Notes: a model not told the origin generated them from the sequence alone. 64,000 bases of DNA from Buttiauxella agrestis (GCF_900446255.1 NZ_UIGI01000001.1:3250763-3314762); one strand, 5' to 3'. Counted from the stretch's first letter, positions 47,793-58,616 are shown. A program made the numbers and translations.

Positions 47793-47971
47793 GGATTCGT
47801 CTCGTCAGAAGTCAAAACTCGAGCTTCAGTCTCCAGCAGCACTGGAATACCATCGCGCAGGGGAAACGCCAGGTGATCAGGTTTGCAGATAAGCTCCTGC
47901 TTTTCCTGATTAAAGTACAACTTGCCGTTACATACCGGGCAAGCAATGATTTCAAGTAATCGATGATCCAT
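47789..47971 (-). CDS. ycaR: YcaR/Trm112-like small zinc protein
   Basis: A 60-residue protein of the Trm112/UPF0434 family, starting [19 protein letters not shown] zinc-ribbon half is visible as CPVC (11-14), with one further Cys at about residue 29 (LICKPDH), so the four-Cys set is incomplete, as in the E. coli protein. It overlaps kdsB by 4 bp. The function is unproven. Confidence 0.94.
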   Translation of the reverse strand: MDHRLLEIIACPVCNGKLYFNQEKQELICKPDHLAFPLRDGIPVLLETEARVLTSDETNP

Positions 47972-47987
47972 GGTTACTCCAGAATGG

Positions 47988-48003
47988 CTGCCATCAAAGG
48001 CAG
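47988..48003. other. short stem-loop between ycaQ and ycaR
   Basis: CTGCC (47988-47992), loop ATCAAA, GGCAG (47999-48003), without a T-run. It lies in the 46-bp gap between ycaQ and ycaR. Confidence 0.35.
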
Positions 48004-48017
48004 CAGAATAACATAAT

Positions 48018-49253
48018 TCACGGGCTTTCCGGGCTAATTTCCCAGCCTCCTCCCCAGGATGAAGCTAAAGCGGCGGGAATATTTCCAAGAAGAATCCGGA
48101 TCGCATTTTGCCAGTGAGCAAAATCTGTCAGTGCCGAGTACAAGCCATTGATCAATGCCTGACTCGGTTTAACACCGTCTTCAAGATAGAGACTGATAAT
48201 TTCCAGCTCACCGGTTTTACGATGCATTTTTGCATCTATACGCCCGACTAAAGCCCCTTGATGCAGTAATGGAAGCACGAAGTAACCGTATTTGCGCTTT
48301 TCAGCAGGCGTGTAGCATTCAAGGCGATAGGAGAATCCGAATAACACTTCAGCACGTTTGCGATCCCATACCACCGGATCGAAAGGAGAAAGCACCGCAC
48401 TATGCGTGGCACGTAGAGTATTTTTCTCAGCTTTTTCCATTAATGGCAGCTGCTCATGATGCAGCCACATTTCACCAATACCCTCCACATCGACCCGAGT
48501 CACGATGCCTTTCTCTTGCCATTGTGCAAGCAGGGGTTTGAGCGAGATATTCTTTAGTCGGTAATAGTCGGCTAGCCATTCTGGCCGGAAAATTCCCAGA
48601 CTACGGGCGCTATTCGCAAGCATTTGTTGCTCGGCATCTTGCTGATGAATGAGATGCAAATCATCATTCCAGTGCGGCATAACGCGTGAGGTGAGATCGT
48701 ACACCCTTTGAAAATTACGTCGTTCAACCACCATAACTTTTCCGGCGGTGAACAAGCCTTCAAGGTGCTTTTTATGTGGCTTCCATTCCCACCACCCACT
48801 AGCACCTTTGCGCGGGTGTTCAAAATCAGCCGATCTAACAGGGCCGTTGTATTCGATATGGGCTAAAAGTTTTTCGATTTCCGCGGCATGTTCTACCATC
48901 CATTCAGGGCGATATTTCCAGCCCATCTTTTCTGGATTCAGCATCCGGTGGCGTATCAACGCGAAATCTTTTCGCGGCAAAAAGCAGGCTTCATGCGCCC
49001 AATATTCCATTAACTCACCGCTGAGCAGAGCATCATCTAACCAGCTTTGCGAATAGCTGCCTATGCGACTGAATAAGACGAGGTAAGGGCTTCGGGCAAC
49101 AATATTGATCGTGTCAATCTGCAGCAGTGACATGCGAGAAATCGCAGCGATAACATCGGAAGGTTTAGGACGACGGCGAGGTTTTTGTAATAAACCCTGT
49201 GCTGCCAGATGAAGGTTGCGGGCTGCACGTAAAGTCAGTTGCGGTACAGACAT
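48018..49253 (-). CDS. ycaQ: DNA interstrand-crosslink glycosylase YcaQ
   Basis: Winged-helix (HTH_42 family) glycosylase reported in E. coli to unhook interstrand crosslinks formed by nitrogen mustards. The product has 411 residues (E. coli 410). Conserved segments include [20 protein letters not shown] (about 38-57), [10 protein letters not shown] and [19 protein letters not shown]. It lies between lpxK and ycaR on the same strand, with a 51-bp gap from lpxK. A repair gene inside an envelope operon is odd but conserved in enterics. Confidence 0.94.
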   Translation of the reverse strand: MSVPQLTLRAARNLHLAAQGLLQKPRRRPKPSDVIAAISRMSLLQIDTINIVARSPYLVLFSRIGSYSQSWLDDALLSGELMEYWAHEACFLPRKDFALIRHRMLNPEKMGWKYRPEWMVEHAAEIEKLLAHIEYNGPVRSADFEHPRKGASGWWEWKPHKKHLEGLFTAGKVMVVERRNFQRVYDLTSRVMPHWNDDLHLIHQQDAEQQMLANSARSLGIFRPEWLADYYRLKNISLKPLLAQWQEKGIVTRVDVEGIGEMWLHHEQLPLMEKAEKNTLRATHSAVLSPFDPVVWDRKRAEVLFGFSYRLECYTPAEKRKYGYFVLPLLHQGALVGRIDAKMHRKTGELEIISLYLEDGVKPSQALINGLYSALTDFAHWQNAIRILLGNIPAALASSWGGGWEISPESP

Positions 49254-49304
49254 GAAAGAGTACCTGTCGTCAGCAAACTTGAATTCTGGTGCGCGAACTT
49301 TCTT

Positions 49305-50288
49305 TTAGCGCACCAGCGCCAATAATGAGTGCAATAATTCATCGGCCTGAGGTTGCGCCAGATGCGCATCGACCGGTAAGTACCACCAGTTATCATGACC
49401 GTTAACGAAAGCACGACATTTCACCGCATCTTTCTCGGTCATTAACAAGGTTTGCCCCGTCTGAACGAGTTTCTCCACATCACTTTCGCTCAGTGCCTGG
49501 TGATCGCTAAGACTGACTGTGTGAACTGGATTTACACCACATTGCTGCAACGTGGCAAAAAAACGTGGTGGATGTCCAATGCCAGCCATTGCAACCACAT
49601 TTGTCAACAGATCTACCGGGCGCTTTTCTCCGGTCAACAAATTGACTGCATCACCGGGATGGAGCGCCATCGAGATTTCTCCGGCTTTTGCAACACCGCC
49701 ATTTGTGATAACGGCATCCACAGACGCCAGACGGCCTGTGCGTTCACGCATTGGCCCTGCCGGTAACCACCAGCCGTTGCCAAATCGCCTGATGCCATCA
49801 ACAACCACAATTTCTTTATCACGCACCAGCGCGTAATGCTGCAAACCGTCATCGGTAATAATCAACTGTGGTTGTACTTTTTCCACCAGTATTTTTACCG
49901 CATCACTACGACGGGGTGCCACAGCGACTGCGGCACCAGTGCGCTGATAGATAAGTACGGGTTCATCACCCGCCTGGGCAGTGGTGGTGTCCGGGTTCAA
50001 CAACAATGGGTAGGATTCTGCTTTGCCGCCATAACCCCGCGAGACCACCCCAACGCGAATACCACGCTGCTGTAGTTGCTCAACCAGCCAGATAACAACC
50101 GGAGTTTTGCCGTTACCACCCGCAGTCAGATTCCCGACGACGACCACTGGCACAGGAGCTCGCCAGCTTTTTTGTATCCCTATTTTATAGCTAAGACGAA
50201 TAGCACCGCTCACCAGGCCATAAAGCCAGGAGAGCGGTAATAGCAAAAGATAGAGGGGAGATTTTCCCGACCAAATGCGTTCAATCAT
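49305..50288 (-). CDS. lpxK: tetraacyldisaccharide 4'-kinase LpxK
   Basis: Inner-membrane-associated kinase that phosphorylates the lipid A disaccharide at the 4' position. The 327 residues have an N-terminal membrane helix (about 12-30) and a P-loop [11 protein letters not shown] (53-63), followed by ITDDGLQHY, the base-binding segment of this family. The start overlaps the msbA stop by 4 bp, the conserved msbA-lpxK coupling. Confidence 0.97.
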   Translation of the reverse strand: MIERIWSGKSPLYLLLLPLSWLYGLVSGAIRLSYKIGIQKSWRAPVPVVVVGNLTAGGNGKTPVVIWLVEQLQQRGIRVGVVSRGYGGKAESYPLLLNPDTTTAQAGDEPVLIYQRTGAAVAVAPRRSDAVKILVEKVQPQLIITDDGLQHYALVRDKEIVVVDGIRRFGNGWWLPAGPMRERTGRLASVDAVITNGGVAKAGEISMALHPGDAVNLLTGEKRPVDLLTNVVAMAGIGHPPRFFATLQQCGVNPVHTVSLSDHQALSESDVEKLVQTGQTLLMTEKDAVKCRAFVNGHDNWWYLPVDAHLAQPQADELLHSLLALVR

Positions 50289-52033
50289 GAACCGAATTGC
50301 ATCCGATGCAGTTGCGCATAGACTCCACGGTGCTCAAGCAACTCGACGTGAGCACCACGTTCCACAATGCGACCGTCCTCTACCACGACAATCTCATCAG
50401 CCTGCTCGATAGTTGATAAACGGTGAGCGATGACCAGGGATGTACGGTTTTTCTGCAGTTCATCCAGCGCAGCCTGAATTGCACGTTCTGACTCGGTATC
50501 CAAAGCAGATGTTGCTTCATCAAGAATCAGGATTGGGCTGTCGCGTAAAAGTGCGCGGGCAATAGCAATACGCTGGCGTTGGCCGCCCGAAAGAAGCACG
50601 CCATTTTCGCCAATGACGGTATCCAGGCCATTATCCATCTTACTGATAAAGTCCATGGCATAAGCCATTTGCGCAGCTTTTTCGATATCTGCACGAGAGT
50701 ATTGTTCATTACGCGCATAGGCGATGTTGTTCGCAATCGTGTCATTGAATAAATGAACATTTTGCGAAACAAGGGCAACCTGATTACGCAGAGAAGATAA
50801 GGTATATTCACGAATATCCACACCATCAATCGTAATGTTGCCTTCCTGAATATCGTAAAAACGCGTCATCAGGCTGGCAATAGTCGATTTGCCCGAGCCT
50901 GAACGCCCAACTAGCGCTACCGTTTTCCCTGCTGGAATATTCAGGTTGATGCTGCGCAGTGCAGGCACATCGCGGCCAGGGTAAGTAAAGGTCACATCAC
51001 GGAATTCAACGTCACCTTTAGCGCGTTCAATCACACGAGTCCCGGTGTCTTTCTCTTGCTCAGTATCGAGAATAGAGAACAGCGTCTGGCATGCGGCCAT
51101 ACCGCGTTGGAACTGTGCGTTGACGTTGGTTAATGATTTCAACGGACGCATCAGAGCAATCATGGAAGAGAACACAACCGTGATAGTACCGGCAGTCAGT
51201 GTTTCCATAACACTCGGGAAGCTTGCCGCATAAATGACGAAAGCCAGAGCCAGAGAAGCGATGAGCTGAATGATCGGGTCAGAAATAGACGATGCAGACA
51301 CCAGTTTCATACCCTGCAAACGCATACGGTTACTGACCTTGTTGAAACGCTCGGTTTCAACATCCTGACCGCCGAAGATCAATACTTCTTTATGACCTTT
51401 CAGCATTTGTTCAGCACTGGTTGTCACTTGCCCCATCGTGTTCTGCATATTTTTGCTGATATTACGAAAACGCTTTGAAACAAAGCGGATAGCAAAAGAA
51501 ACGATAGGTGCCAGCACAATCAGAATCAGCGAAAGCTGCCAGCTATACCAGAACATCAATACAAACAGGCCGATGATTGAAGCACCTTCACGGACAACTG
51601 TTATCAATGCGCTGGAAGAAGACGAGGCAACTTGTTCAGAGTCATAAGTGATACGCGAGAGCAGAGTCCCCGTTGACTGTTGGTCAAAGAACGCAACCGG
51701 CATCCCCATCATATGACTGAACAAACGACGACGCATGTTCATTACCACGTGCCCTGAAACCCAGGAGATACAGTAGCTGGAAACATAGCTCGTCACACCA
51801 CGCAGCACCATCAGTGCGATAACAACTAAAGGCATCCATAGCAAAACCGATTTATCGGTTTTTCCAAAACCATCATCCAGTAACGGTTTGAGCAAAGACA
51901 GCATATAGGTATCACTGGCAGCGTTGAGGATTAACGCAATACCAGCCACAATCAGACCTGGCTTAAAAGGAGCAATCATCGGCCAAAGGCGGCGGAAGGT
52001 CTGCCATGTGGAAAGATCTTTATCGTTATGCAT
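50285..52033 (-). CDS. msbA: lipid A flippase MsbA
   Basis: Homodimeric ABC exporter that flips lipid A-core across the inner membrane. The 582 residues equal E. coli. Six membrane helices span about 20-325; the ATPase domain has Walker [10 protein letters not shown] (about 376-384), signature [15 protein letters not shown], Walker [13 protein letters not shown] and the switch His in [12 protein letters not shown]. It follows comEC after 36 bp and overlaps lpxK by 4 bp. Confidence 0.98.
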   Translation of the reverse strand: MHNDKDLSTWQTFRRLWPMIAPFKPGLIVAGIALILNAASDTYMLSLLKPLLDDGFGKTDKSVLLWMPLVVIALMVLRGVTSYVSSYCISWVSGHVVMNMRRRLFSHMMGMPVAFFDQQSTGTLLSRITYDSEQVASSSSSALITVVREGASIIGLFVLMFWYSWQLSLILIVLAPIVSFAIRFVSKRFRNISKNMQNTMGQVTTSAEQMLKGHKEVLIFGGQDVETERFNKVSNRMRLQGMKLVSASSISDPIIQLIASLALAFVIYAASFPSVMETLTAGTITVVFSSMIALMRPLKSLTNVNAQFQRGMAACQTLFSILDTEQEKDTGTRVIERAKGDVEFRDVTFTYPGRDVPALRSINLNIPAGKTVALVGRSGSGKSTIASLMTRFYDIQEGNITIDGVDIREYTLSSLRNQVALVSQNVHLFNDTIANNIAYARNEQYSRADIEKAAQMAYAMDFISKMDNGLDTVIGENGVLLSGGQRQRIAIARALLRDSPILILDEATSALDTESERAIQAALDELQKNRTSLVIAHRLSTIEQADEIVVVEDGRIVERGAHVELLEHRGVYAQLHRMQFGS

Positions 52034-52069
52034 TCAGTAAACCAGCATTAGATGAAATAGCCGCATATT

Positions 52070-54340
52070 CTACCCATTATCCCGAGATACACCAAACCAC
52101 TGATGATACCAACGGGGTGAAATTTGAGCTCTGAGGCTATTGATTTGCCATTTATCACTATTTATATCGATAGTAAGTTGGCCTGATTGCGCAGTGTCGT
52201 ACCAGGTGTACCCCTGCGACTGGTAGCGTTTGACTACTTTTCCAGAAGGTAAATGCCATGCGTTATAGCGCGATGTTGAGGCAAGTGCCGCAGTTCCAGC
52301 GACCGCTCGTAGCAACGGAGCACCAGATGATGTACGACTGCCATGATGAGGTACCTGAATAATATCAGCATGTAAGATGCCCCATCGCCTCTTCAGCATA
52401 GCCAATTCTGCTTCAGCTTCCACATCCCCGGTTAATAAAATACGAAAATGTCCGTCGCTCACCATAACAACACATGAGCCATTATTACCGGTCAAAGTGG
52501 GTGAAACAGGTGGCCAGAGCACAGTGAATCGTAATTTCTGCCACTCCCATTTCTCACCTTGAAAGCAAGGATTATGCCCCGCCCAGCGTAGCGGGCTACG
52601 AATGTTTATAGCGGGCCATTCACGTTGCAGACTGTTTAACCCCCCGCGGTGGTCAAGATGTTCATGGCTTATGACAACTTGCTCGAGTGATAAATGATGC
52701 CAGCGCAACCACGGAATAATGACTTGTTGCGCGGCGTCACCGCCAGGCCAGGCATTCCCGGTGTCATATAAAAACACCTTTCCTTGCCTGATAAGGGCGA
52801 TCGCTAGCCCATGCCCCACATCCAGCATAACCACCTGCCATGAATCATCTTTTTTCTCTACTCGCATTGTTGAAACAACCAGTGACAACATCAGCACTAT
52901 TACTGATACAAACGAGCTTCGCCAAAGCGATAAACGATGGACAGCAACAATTAACCAACCACTTAGACTCAATGCCTGGAAACGCCTGTCCACAGCCAGC
53001 CAGCCGTCTGGCAGCAGGGATAAAACGGTAAATAACAGTGCTAAAAAGCGGTCAACTGCCCACCATAAATGTTCACCAATCCATGGAACATGGGTAAACA
53101 CTAATCCTGCAAGCAGTAATGGGACAACCACAAATGAAATCAGCGGGACCGCAAACACGTTGGCAAACAGCGCACTGAGGCTGATTCCATGAAAGATAAA
53201 AATTTGTAGCGGCATCAGTAAAAGCATAATGCCAATTTGTAGGTGTAATAAAGAAAGCGGATATCGATAGAACCATCGCGCCGTTGCCACACTGCGCGGA
53301 AGCGGTATCCATTGATACCAAAAAATAAGGGCCGCCACGGCAAGAACCGATAACCAAAAACTGTCAGATAATACCGTTAGCGGATTGTAAATCAGGATAC
53401 CGGCAATACAACACAACCAGACTTCCCATCCCGACCAGCTTCGGCCTTGCAACTTAAGTAATAACCAGATGTTCAAGCCAATCAATGCTCTTACTGCCGG
53501 AGGATTTCCGCCAGCAAGCCAGGTATAGACGCCCGCGGCAATGACACTGGCTATTAAGGGCATCCTGTAATGAATTCGATGGGCCGGAAAACTCAATTGC
53601 AGCAAACGCGCCAGTAACCAGCCGACCATGGCCGCCAGTGAAATATGCATCCCGGAAATCGCCATCAGATGGGCAGTACCACTCTGGCGCAATAAGTTCT
53701 TTTGTTCATCACTCACGCCTGAACGTTCACCAAAAGCCAACGCCAGAATGACCCCCTGATAAGGCAATGATTCGGTCACTCCCTCTACTGCAGTAAGCCA
53801 GTATGCTCGCAGGCTGCATTTTTCAGCGATTTGTTGCGCCGAAATAACACGCGCACTAAAAGGCTGATGCTGTGCAAGTGCGTATCTTTGGCTATCAAAA
53901 CCGCCCTCATTAAGCTGGCCATGAACCGGGCGAAGCAGGACTTTCATGCGCCAGCGCTGCCCTGCGCACACACTTTCTGCCAGGTAAGTTCCCTGACTTC
54001 TGGTACCAAACGTTGGGAAAATGGATTTGCCTTCTACCGAGATTATTTGCAGCTCATGGTTCTGTTTTCCATCAGTGCGAGTCACCGTCGCTTCGACGAC
54101 AACGGGTTTTGCCGCCCATCTTTCAAAGGGCTTAAGGCTCTGCCCTGCGCTGAAAAGCGCCCAGCCAAAACAAATCACAGTAATTGCAACGAAACGCATC
54201 AATCGGAATGGAATAAAAGCCAGGCACAGGGCGATGACAAACAGTGCAGCTATGACGTTGCCAGCAGGAATAGCAGGCAGCACCATTAAGGGGATAATGC
54301 CAATAATTATGCAAAAACACAGACCAATTAGATTATTCAC
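52070..54340 (-). CDS. ycaI: ComEC/Rec2-family DNA uptake channel homologue
   Basis: Inner-membrane protein of the ComEC family, the putative channel for single-stranded DNA uptake. The 756 residues comprise an N-terminal hydrophobic and OB-fold-like region, a multi-helix competence domain (about 190-480, with GERSGVSDEQKNLLRQSGTA and HLMAISGMH) and a C-terminal metallo-beta-lactamase-like domain (about 500-735) with SHEHLDHRGG and VPHHGSRTSSG. The frame is intact. Together with sxy in this window it belongs to the enteric competence gene set, although natural transformation is rarely seen. Confidence 0.94.
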   Translation of the reverse strand: MNNLIGLCFCIIIGIIPLMVLPAIPAGNVIAALFVIALCLAFIPFRLMRFVAITVICFGWALFSAGQSLKPFERWAAKPVVVEATVTRTDGKQNHELQIISVEGKSIFPTFGTRSQGTYLAESVCAGQRWRMKVLLRPVHGQLNEGGFDSQRYALAQHQPFSARVISAQQIAEKCSLRAYWLTAVEGVTESLPYQGVILALAFGERSGVSDEQKNLLRQSGTAHLMAISGMHISLAAMVGWLLARLLQLSFPAHRIHYRMPLIASVIAAGVYTWLAGGNPPAVRALIGLNIWLLLKLQGRSWSGWEVWLCCIAGILIYNPLTVLSDSFWLSVLAVAALIFWYQWIPLPRSVATARWFYRYPLSLLHLQIGIMLLLMPLQIFIFHGISLSALFANVFAVPLISFVVVPLLLAGLVFTHVPWIGEHLWWAVDRFLALLFTVLSLLPDGWLAVDRRFQALSLSGWLIVAVHRLSLWRSSFVSVIVLMLSLVVSTMRVEKKDDSWQVVMLDVGHGLAIALIRQGKVFLYDTGNAWPGGDAAQQVIIPWLRWHHLSLEQVVISHEHLDHRGGLNSLQREWPAINIRSPLRWAGHNPCFQGEKWEWQKLRFTVLWPPVSPTLTGNNGSCVVMVSDGHFRILLTGDVEAEAELAMLKRRWGILHADIIQVPHHGSRTSSGAPLLRAVAGTAALASTSRYNAWHLPSGKVVKRYQSQGYTWYDTAQSGQLTIDINSDKWQINSLRAQISPRWYHQWFGVSRDNG

Positions 54341-54491
54341 AGAACCTCCTTGTTGAAGGCAGTCTGAGATATCTAATCATTAGAGTCAGCCTGGTTTTAA
54401 TGACTTTCCGATGAGGGTTCCAGGGTTTTATGCTCCATAAAGTAACGCTCATGAATTTTGCGATTCTGCTCGAAAAGACAGATTTTAAGTA

Positions 54492-54519
54492 TAAAAAAAC
54501 GGCACCCTAAGGTGCCGTT
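54492..54519 (-). terminator. ihfB intrinsic terminator
   Basis: CGGCACC (54500-54506), loop CTAA, GGTGCCG (54511-54517); on the minus strand the stem is followed by TTTTTTTA. A second small dyad AAGTCC-GA-GGACTT (54530-54543) covers the ihfB stop codon. Confidence 0.9.
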
Positions 54520-54541
54520 CTTGAGGATCAAGTCCGAGGAC

Positions 54542-54829
54542 TTAATTACCGTAAATGTTGGCGCGGTCACGCAATTCTTTACCTGGTTTAAAGTGCGGAA
54601 CGTATTTGCCTTCCAGATCCACTTTATCGCCAGTTTTTGGATTACGTCCGGTGCGAGGTGCGCGATAGTGTAAGGAAAAACTGCCGAAACCCCGGATTTC
54701 AATACGCTCACCTTGGGCGAGAGTAGAGGCCATATGCTCCAGCATCTCTTTCACTGCATCTTCTACAGCTTTCGCCGGGATGTGAGATTGCGAAGTTGCA
54801 AGTCTTTCTATCAATTCTGACTTGGTCAT
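54542..54829 (-). CDS. ihfB: integration host factor beta subunit
   Basis: Beta subunit of IHF, a sequence-specific DNA-bending protein. The 95 residues (E. coli 94) keep the HU/IHF fold and the beta-arm tip RNPKTGDKV with its intercalating proline (about 61-69). A strong ribosome-binding site GGAGGA lies 5 bp before the ATG, next to a small hairpin at 54841-54855. It is downstream of rpsA, as in E. coli, where the pair shares transcripts. Confidence 0.98.
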   Translation of the reverse strand: MTKSELIERLATSQSHIPAKAVEDAVKEMLEHMASTLAQGERIEIRGFGSFSLHYRAPRTGRNPKTGDKVDLEGKYVPHFKPGKELRDRANIYGN

Positions 54830-54840
54830 GATTCCTCCGG

Positions 54841-54855
54841 TTTCCTTTCAGGAAA
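54841..54855 (-). promoter_or_regulatory. stem-loop beside ihfB ribosome-binding site
   Basis: On the minus strand TTTCCT-GAA-AGGAAA forms a 6-bp stem ending 3 nt before GGAGGA of ihfB. It might influence initiation; not proven. Confidence 0.4.
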
Positions 54856-54874
54856 ATTAACTTACAGCTATCAA

Positions 54875-54901
54875 TCGAACAAGGGCGGCCGTAGCCGCCC
54901 T
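54875..54901 (-). terminator. hairpin after rpsA
   Basis: AGGGCGGC (54882-54889), loop CGTA, GCCGCCCT (54894-54901); on the minus strand TTGTTCG follows, a short T-rich tail. It is likely a partial terminator between rpsA and ihfB. Confidence 0.65.
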
Positions 54902-54919
54902 GATTTAGTGCTCAGACGA

Positions 54920-56596
54920 TTACTCGCCTTTAGCTGCTTTGAATGCTTCAGCCATAGCGTTAGAGAAGTTCGGTGCATCTTCCTGTTTGTTGTTAACAGT
55001 AGCGATTGCATCTTTCTCGTCAGCTTCGTCCTTAGCACGAACAGACAGGCTCACAACACGGTTTTTGCGGTCAACGCCGGTGAATTTAGCTTCAACGTCG
55101 TCGCCTACGCTCAGAACCAGAGTTGCATCTTCAACGCGGTCACGGGAAGCTTCAGAAGCACGCAGGTAGCCTTCTACGCCATCTGCTAATTCAACTGTAG
55201 CACCTTTCGCGTCAACTGCTGTTACTTTACCAGTAACGATAGTACCTTTCTTGTTCAGTGCAACGTAGTTGTTGAACGGATCTTCTGCGAGTTGTTTAAC
55301 ACCCAGGGAGATACGCTCACGCTCTGCGTCAACTTGCAGAACCACAGCCGCGATTTCGTCGCCTTTCTTGTATTCACGAACTGCTTCTTCGCCTGCAACG
55401 TTCCAGGAGATATCAGACAGGTGAACCAGGCCGTCGATGCCACCATCCAGGCCGATGAAGATACCGAAGTCAGTGATTGACTTGATTTTACCTTCAACGC
55501 GGTCGCCCTTGTTGTGGGTTTCAGCGAACAGCTGCCATGGGTTAGATTTGCACTGCTTCAGACCCAGGGAGATACGACGACGTTCTTCGTCGATATCCAG
55601 AACCATAACTTCCACTACATCACCAACGTTAACAACTTTGGATGGGTGGATGTTTTTGTTGGTCCAATCCATTTCGGAAACGTGAACCAGGCCTTCAACG
55701 CCTTCTTCGATTTCTACGAAGCAGCCGTAATCAGTCAGGTTAGTCACGCGACCAGTCAGTTTGGTACCTTCTGGATAACGCTTAGCGATTGCGACCCATG
55801 GATCTTCGCCCAGTTGTTTCAGACCCAGAGACACACGAGTACGCTCACGGTCGAACTTCAGTACTTTAACGGTAATTTCATCGCCAACATTCACGATTTC
55901 GCTTGGATGCTTAACGCGTTTCCATGCCATATCAGTGATGTGCAGCAGGCCGTCAACGCCGCCCAGATCAACGAATGCACCGTAGTCAGTAAGGTTCTTA
56001 ACGATACCTTTAACTTCCATGCCTTCTTGCAGGTTTTCCAGCAGTTGATCACGTTCTGCGCTGTTTTCGGATTCGATAACTGCACGACGAGAAACAACAA
56101 CGTTGTTACGCTTCTGGTCCAGCTTGATGACTTTGAACTCAAGCTCTTTGCCTTCCAGGTGCAGAGTGTCACGTACCGGACGAACATCTACCAGTGAACC
56201 TGGCAGGAACGCACGAATACCGTTCAGCTCTACAGTGAAGCCACCCTTAACTTTGCCGTTGATGATACCGACCACAGTTTCAGCTTCTTCGTAAGCTTTT
56301 TCCAGCGTGATCCAAGCTTCGTGACGCTTAGCTTTTTCACGGGACAGCAGAGTTTCGCCAAAGCCATCTTCAACAGCGTCCAGAGCAACATCAACTTCGT
56401 CACCAACCTGGATTTCCAGTTCGCCAGCAGCATTTTTGAACTGCTCTACAGGAATTGCAGACTCAGATTTCAGACCGGCGTCAACCAGTACGATATCTTT
56501 GTCGATAGCAACTACTACGCCACGAACGATGGAACCCGGACGGGTTTCGATTGTTTTCAGGGATTCTTCAAAGAGTTGAGCGAAAGATTCAGTCAT
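54920..56596 (-). CDS. rpsA: 30S ribosomal protein S1
   Basis: Largest ribosomal protein, which recruits and unfolds mRNA on the 30S subunit. The ATG at 56596 ([20 protein letters not shown]) gives 558 residues (E. coli 557); an in-frame ATG five codons upstream is not used. Six S1 repeats are visible, the last four being classical OB-folds (for example [20 protein letters not shown] and [20 protein letters not shown]). The leader just upstream (GAACCTTGAAGATT) lacks a strong Shine-Dalgarno, as in E. coli, where S1 autoregulates through this region. Confidence 0.98.
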   Translation of the reverse strand: MTESFAQLFEESLKTIETRPGSIVRGVVVAIDKDIVLVDAGLKSESAIPVEQFKNAAGELEIQVGDEVDVALDAVEDGFGETLLSREKAKRHEAWITLEKAYEEAETVVGIINGKVKGGFTVELNGIRAFLPGSLVDVRPVRDTLHLEGKELEFKVIKLDQKRNNVVVSRRAVIESENSAERDQLLENLQEGMEVKGIVKNLTDYGAFVDLGGVDGLLHITDMAWKRVKHPSEIVNVGDEITVKVLKFDRERTRVSLGLKQLGEDPWVAIAKRYPEGTKLTGRVTNLTDYGCFVEIEEGVEGLVHVSEMDWTNKNIHPSKVVNVGDVVEVMVLDIDEERRRISLGLKQCKSNPWQLFAETHNKGDRVEGKIKSITDFGIFIGLDGGIDGLVHLSDISWNVAGEEAVREYKKGDEIAAVVLQVDAERERISLGVKQLAEDPFNNYVALNKKGTIVTGKVTAVDAKGATVELADGVEGYLRASEASRDRVEDATLVLSVGDDVEAKFTGVDRKNRVVSLSVRAKDEADEKDAIATVNNKQEDAPNFSNAMAEAFKAAKGE

Positions 56597-56773
56597 GTTG
56601 TTAATCTTCAAGGTTCTTTAGTTTAACGTCCATTTAGCATCCCGCCGAATGGGGTTGTTTCACATACCCCGCCATTGGCTCCATGCCGACAGGGTTTAGG
56701 TTACAGGGGTAAAAAACTACCCGATATGTCAGGATACCACTATGGCAATATCATGACAAATATGACAAAACAC
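56597..56773 (-). promoter_or_regulatory. rpsA promoter and leader region
   Basis: No gene is seen. On the minus strand the region contains TTGCCATAGTGG with GGTATCCTGAC, and a small GGGTA/TACCC hairpin (56707-56722). In E. coli rpsA has its own promoters between cmk and rpsA; I do not assign exact boxes. Confidence 0.4.
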
Positions 56774-56806
56774 ACACCAGCACAATATTAACTATTGTGC
56801 TGGTGT
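56774..56806 (-). terminator. 14-bp hairpin over the cmk stop codon
   Basis: ACACCAGCACAATA (56774-56787), loop TTAAC, TATTGTGCTGGTGT (56793-56806). The stem includes the last four codons of cmk and its stop (56792-56794). On the minus strand it is followed by GTGTGTTTTGTC, so it may terminate or attenuate cmk transcripts before rpsA. Confidence 0.65.
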
Positions 56807-57478
56807 TAAAATTTTCTGCGCATAAGTCAGCGCTTGTTTGATGACTTCTTCAATCGACATACTGGTTGAATCCAGCACCAACGCATCTGCGGCTGGCACT
56901 AACGGTGCTACTGCACGGTTACGGTCACGGTCATCACGTTCTTTAATTTCTGCCAAAAGGCGCTCAAAGTTAACACTAAAGCCCTTTTCCTGCAACTGTA
57001 GCATACGCCTGTGCGCACGCTCTTCGGAAGAAGCATCGAGGAATATTTTTACTGGCGCATCAGGGAAAACAACCGTCCCCATATCACGACCGTCAGCAAT
57101 CAGACCAGGCGCTTCTCTGAAGGCACGCTGGCGACGCAACAAAGCTTCGCGAACACGTGGGAAAGCAGCGACTTGAGAAGCAGCGTTGGCAACTTCCTGA
57201 GTACGGATTTCAGCGCTGACATCTTCGCCTTCGAGGATAACTTCCAGATTGCCATTGTTGGCAACAAAGCGCACATCAAGGTGAGCGGCCAACGGAACCA
57301 ACGCATCTTCAGAGGTCACATCAACCTGATGATGCAGGGCCGCTAATGCAAGCACTCGATAAATCGCTCCAGAATCAAGCAGATGCCATTGCAACGCTTC
57401 CGCCATGGCTTTACAAAGCGTGCCTTTACCTGCGCCGCTTGGGCCATCAATCGTTATTACCGGGGCGGGTGCCGTCAT
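56792..57478 (-). CDS. cmk: cytidylate kinase
   Basis: Phosphorylates CMP and dCMP with ATP. The 228 residues (E. coli 227) begin with the P-loop [13 protein letters not shown] (8-20), and carry the NMP-binding insert and lid segment [20 protein letters not shown], then [12 protein letters not shown]. It lies upstream of rpsA on the same strand. An extended AT-rich -10-like element (complement of 57528-57533, TATAAT) precedes the GAGGAGAG ribosome-binding site. Confidence 0.97.
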   Translation of the reverse strand: MTAPAPVITIDGPSGAGKGTLCKAMAEALQWHLLDSGAIYRVLALAALHHQVDVTSEDALVPLAAHLDVRFVANNGNLEVILEGEDVSAEIRTQEVANAASQVAAFPRVREALLRRQRAFREAPGLIADGRDMGTVVFPDAPVKIFLDASSEERAHRRMLQLQEKGFSVNFERLLAEIKERDDRDRNRAVAPLVPAADALVLDSTSMSIEEVIKQALTYAQKILTPAQ

Positions 57479-57527
57479 CTTACTCTCCTCTCGCTGGAAT
57501 TGCGGACCTGAAATAGAAACGCCGCGT

Positions 57528-57533
57528 ATTATA
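57528..57533 (-). promoter_or_regulatory. candidate cmk -10 element
   Basis: TATAAT on the minus strand within GCGTATAATACGC, about 50 bp upstream of the cmk ATG. No good -35 is evident at 17 bp. Confidence 0.35.
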
Positions 57534-57618
57534 CGCCGCCAGAACCCTGACCGTTATCTTTCGTGCCAATTATCGTCGTTAATAGGGCTGAGTGTAGAAG
57601 AATTGCGCGAATTGAGAC

Positions 57619-57640
57619 AGGGCTGGGAAAAACCAGCCCT
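57619..57640. other. stem-loop between ycaL and cmk
   Basis: AGGGCTGG (57619-57626), 6-nt loop, CCAGCCCT (57633-57640). No T-run follows in the ycaL direction, so terminator function is uncertain. Confidence 0.4.
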
Positions 57641-57657
57641 AAAATCAGAGAGGTAGA

Positions 57658-58413
57658 TTATTTTTTATCAGCTGCTATGCGTTCGCGAATATGCTGCGCA
57701 CGTTCCGTTGAAGGTGGATGTGAATCAAACATAGATTTTGCTGTTCCGCTCAGCGTTGCCAGTTTATCAAAACTGCTGGCAAGACCTTGGGTACTGATTC
57801 CGCGTTTTTTCAGCAAATCATATGAGAAATCATCCGCTTCAGATTCTTCACTGCGCGAGAATGTTGCATTGATGACCCCTTCAGCCAGATCACCCAATTG
57901 CGATTGAGATAGCTGCGAAGCGACACCACTGGTTGCTGAGACTGCATCACGAGCGGCCATTGTCGCATACGCCGTTTGCATTTTTTCTCGAGTGTGACCC
58001 AACGCAACGTGTCCCATTTCATGGCCCAAAACGCCTTCGACTTCATTATCAGTCATCATATCCATCAGGCCGCTATACACACGCACACAACCGTTAGCCA
58101 TTGCCCAGGCATTCACATCACTGGTCAAATACACTTTGTAATTAACAGGGGTGCCATTAATTTGATTTCCCAGAGCCCTGGCGATTTTATTCAGGCGTTT
58201 AGTGTATTTGCTGGATTTCCCAGCCACTTGATTTTCGCTGTCCGACTGCTTGCAGGAAGCATTCGACATCGCTTTTACATCGGCATCAGAAAGCGTTGCC
58301 GCTTTATAGGCCGACATTCCTGACGAAGCCAGTTTATCGCCATTGAGATTCTGGCAGCCCGCCAGTGTCCCCGCCATTAATACTGCCAGTGCTGCCATTT
58401 TTAACGTCTTCAT
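57658..58413 (-). CDS. ycaL: M48-family metallopeptidase lipoprotein YcaL
   Basis: Outer-membrane-associated lipoprotein protease; in E. coli YcaL degrades stalled LptD on the BAM machine, and it is a paralogue of LoiP. The 251-residue precursor has a lipobox LAGC with Cys20 acylated, and the zinc motif HEMGH at 131-135 with the third ligand Glu in EESEADDFSYD (about 194). The C-terminal HPPSTERAQHIRERI is the family signature. LoiP is very similar; the position between cmk and aroA decides for YcaL. Confidence 0.93.
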   Translation of the reverse strand: MKTLKMAALAVLMAGTLAGCQNLNGDKLASSGMSAYKAATLSDADVKAMSNASCKQSDSENQVAGKSSKYTKRLNKIARALGNQINGTPVNYKVYLTSDVNAWAMANGCVRVYSGLMDMMTDNEVEGVLGHEMGHVALGHTREKMQTAYATMAARDAVSATSGVASQLSQSQLGDLAEGVINATFSRSEESEADDFSYDLLKKRGISTQGLASSFDKLATLSGTAKSMFDSHPPSTERAQHIRERIAADKK

Positions 58414-58569
58414 AGTTATCTTCCATTGATGAGCTATACATGAAACAAATCATTGAGTTGTCGATCACATCGGAAGGGAGATTAACAGCGGTACACGCTG
58501 GTGCAATAAAAGCAGGGGTATGAAAACGGAGTTGAAATTAAGCGCGGGGTTGATACTAGCGGTGCAGTT

Positions 58570-58602
58570 AAAATAGGCTCCGGCACACGCTGTGACCGGA
58601 GC
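58570..58602 (-). terminator. candidate terminator after aroA
   Basis: GCTCCGG (58577-58583) and CCGGAGC (58596-58602) with a 12-nt loop; on the minus strand CTATTTTAAC follows. Confidence 0.55.
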
Positions 58603-58616
58603 TATAAGGCTGTACG

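Noticed and set aside
54397-54711. 104-residue minus-strand open frame between comEC and ihfB
   Set aside because: Half of it overlaps ihfB in another phase and the remainder covers the ihfB terminator.
55514-56197. 227-residue plus-strand open frame inside rpsA
   Set aside because: Antisense shadow caused by strong codon bias in rpsA; no ribosome-binding site or family.
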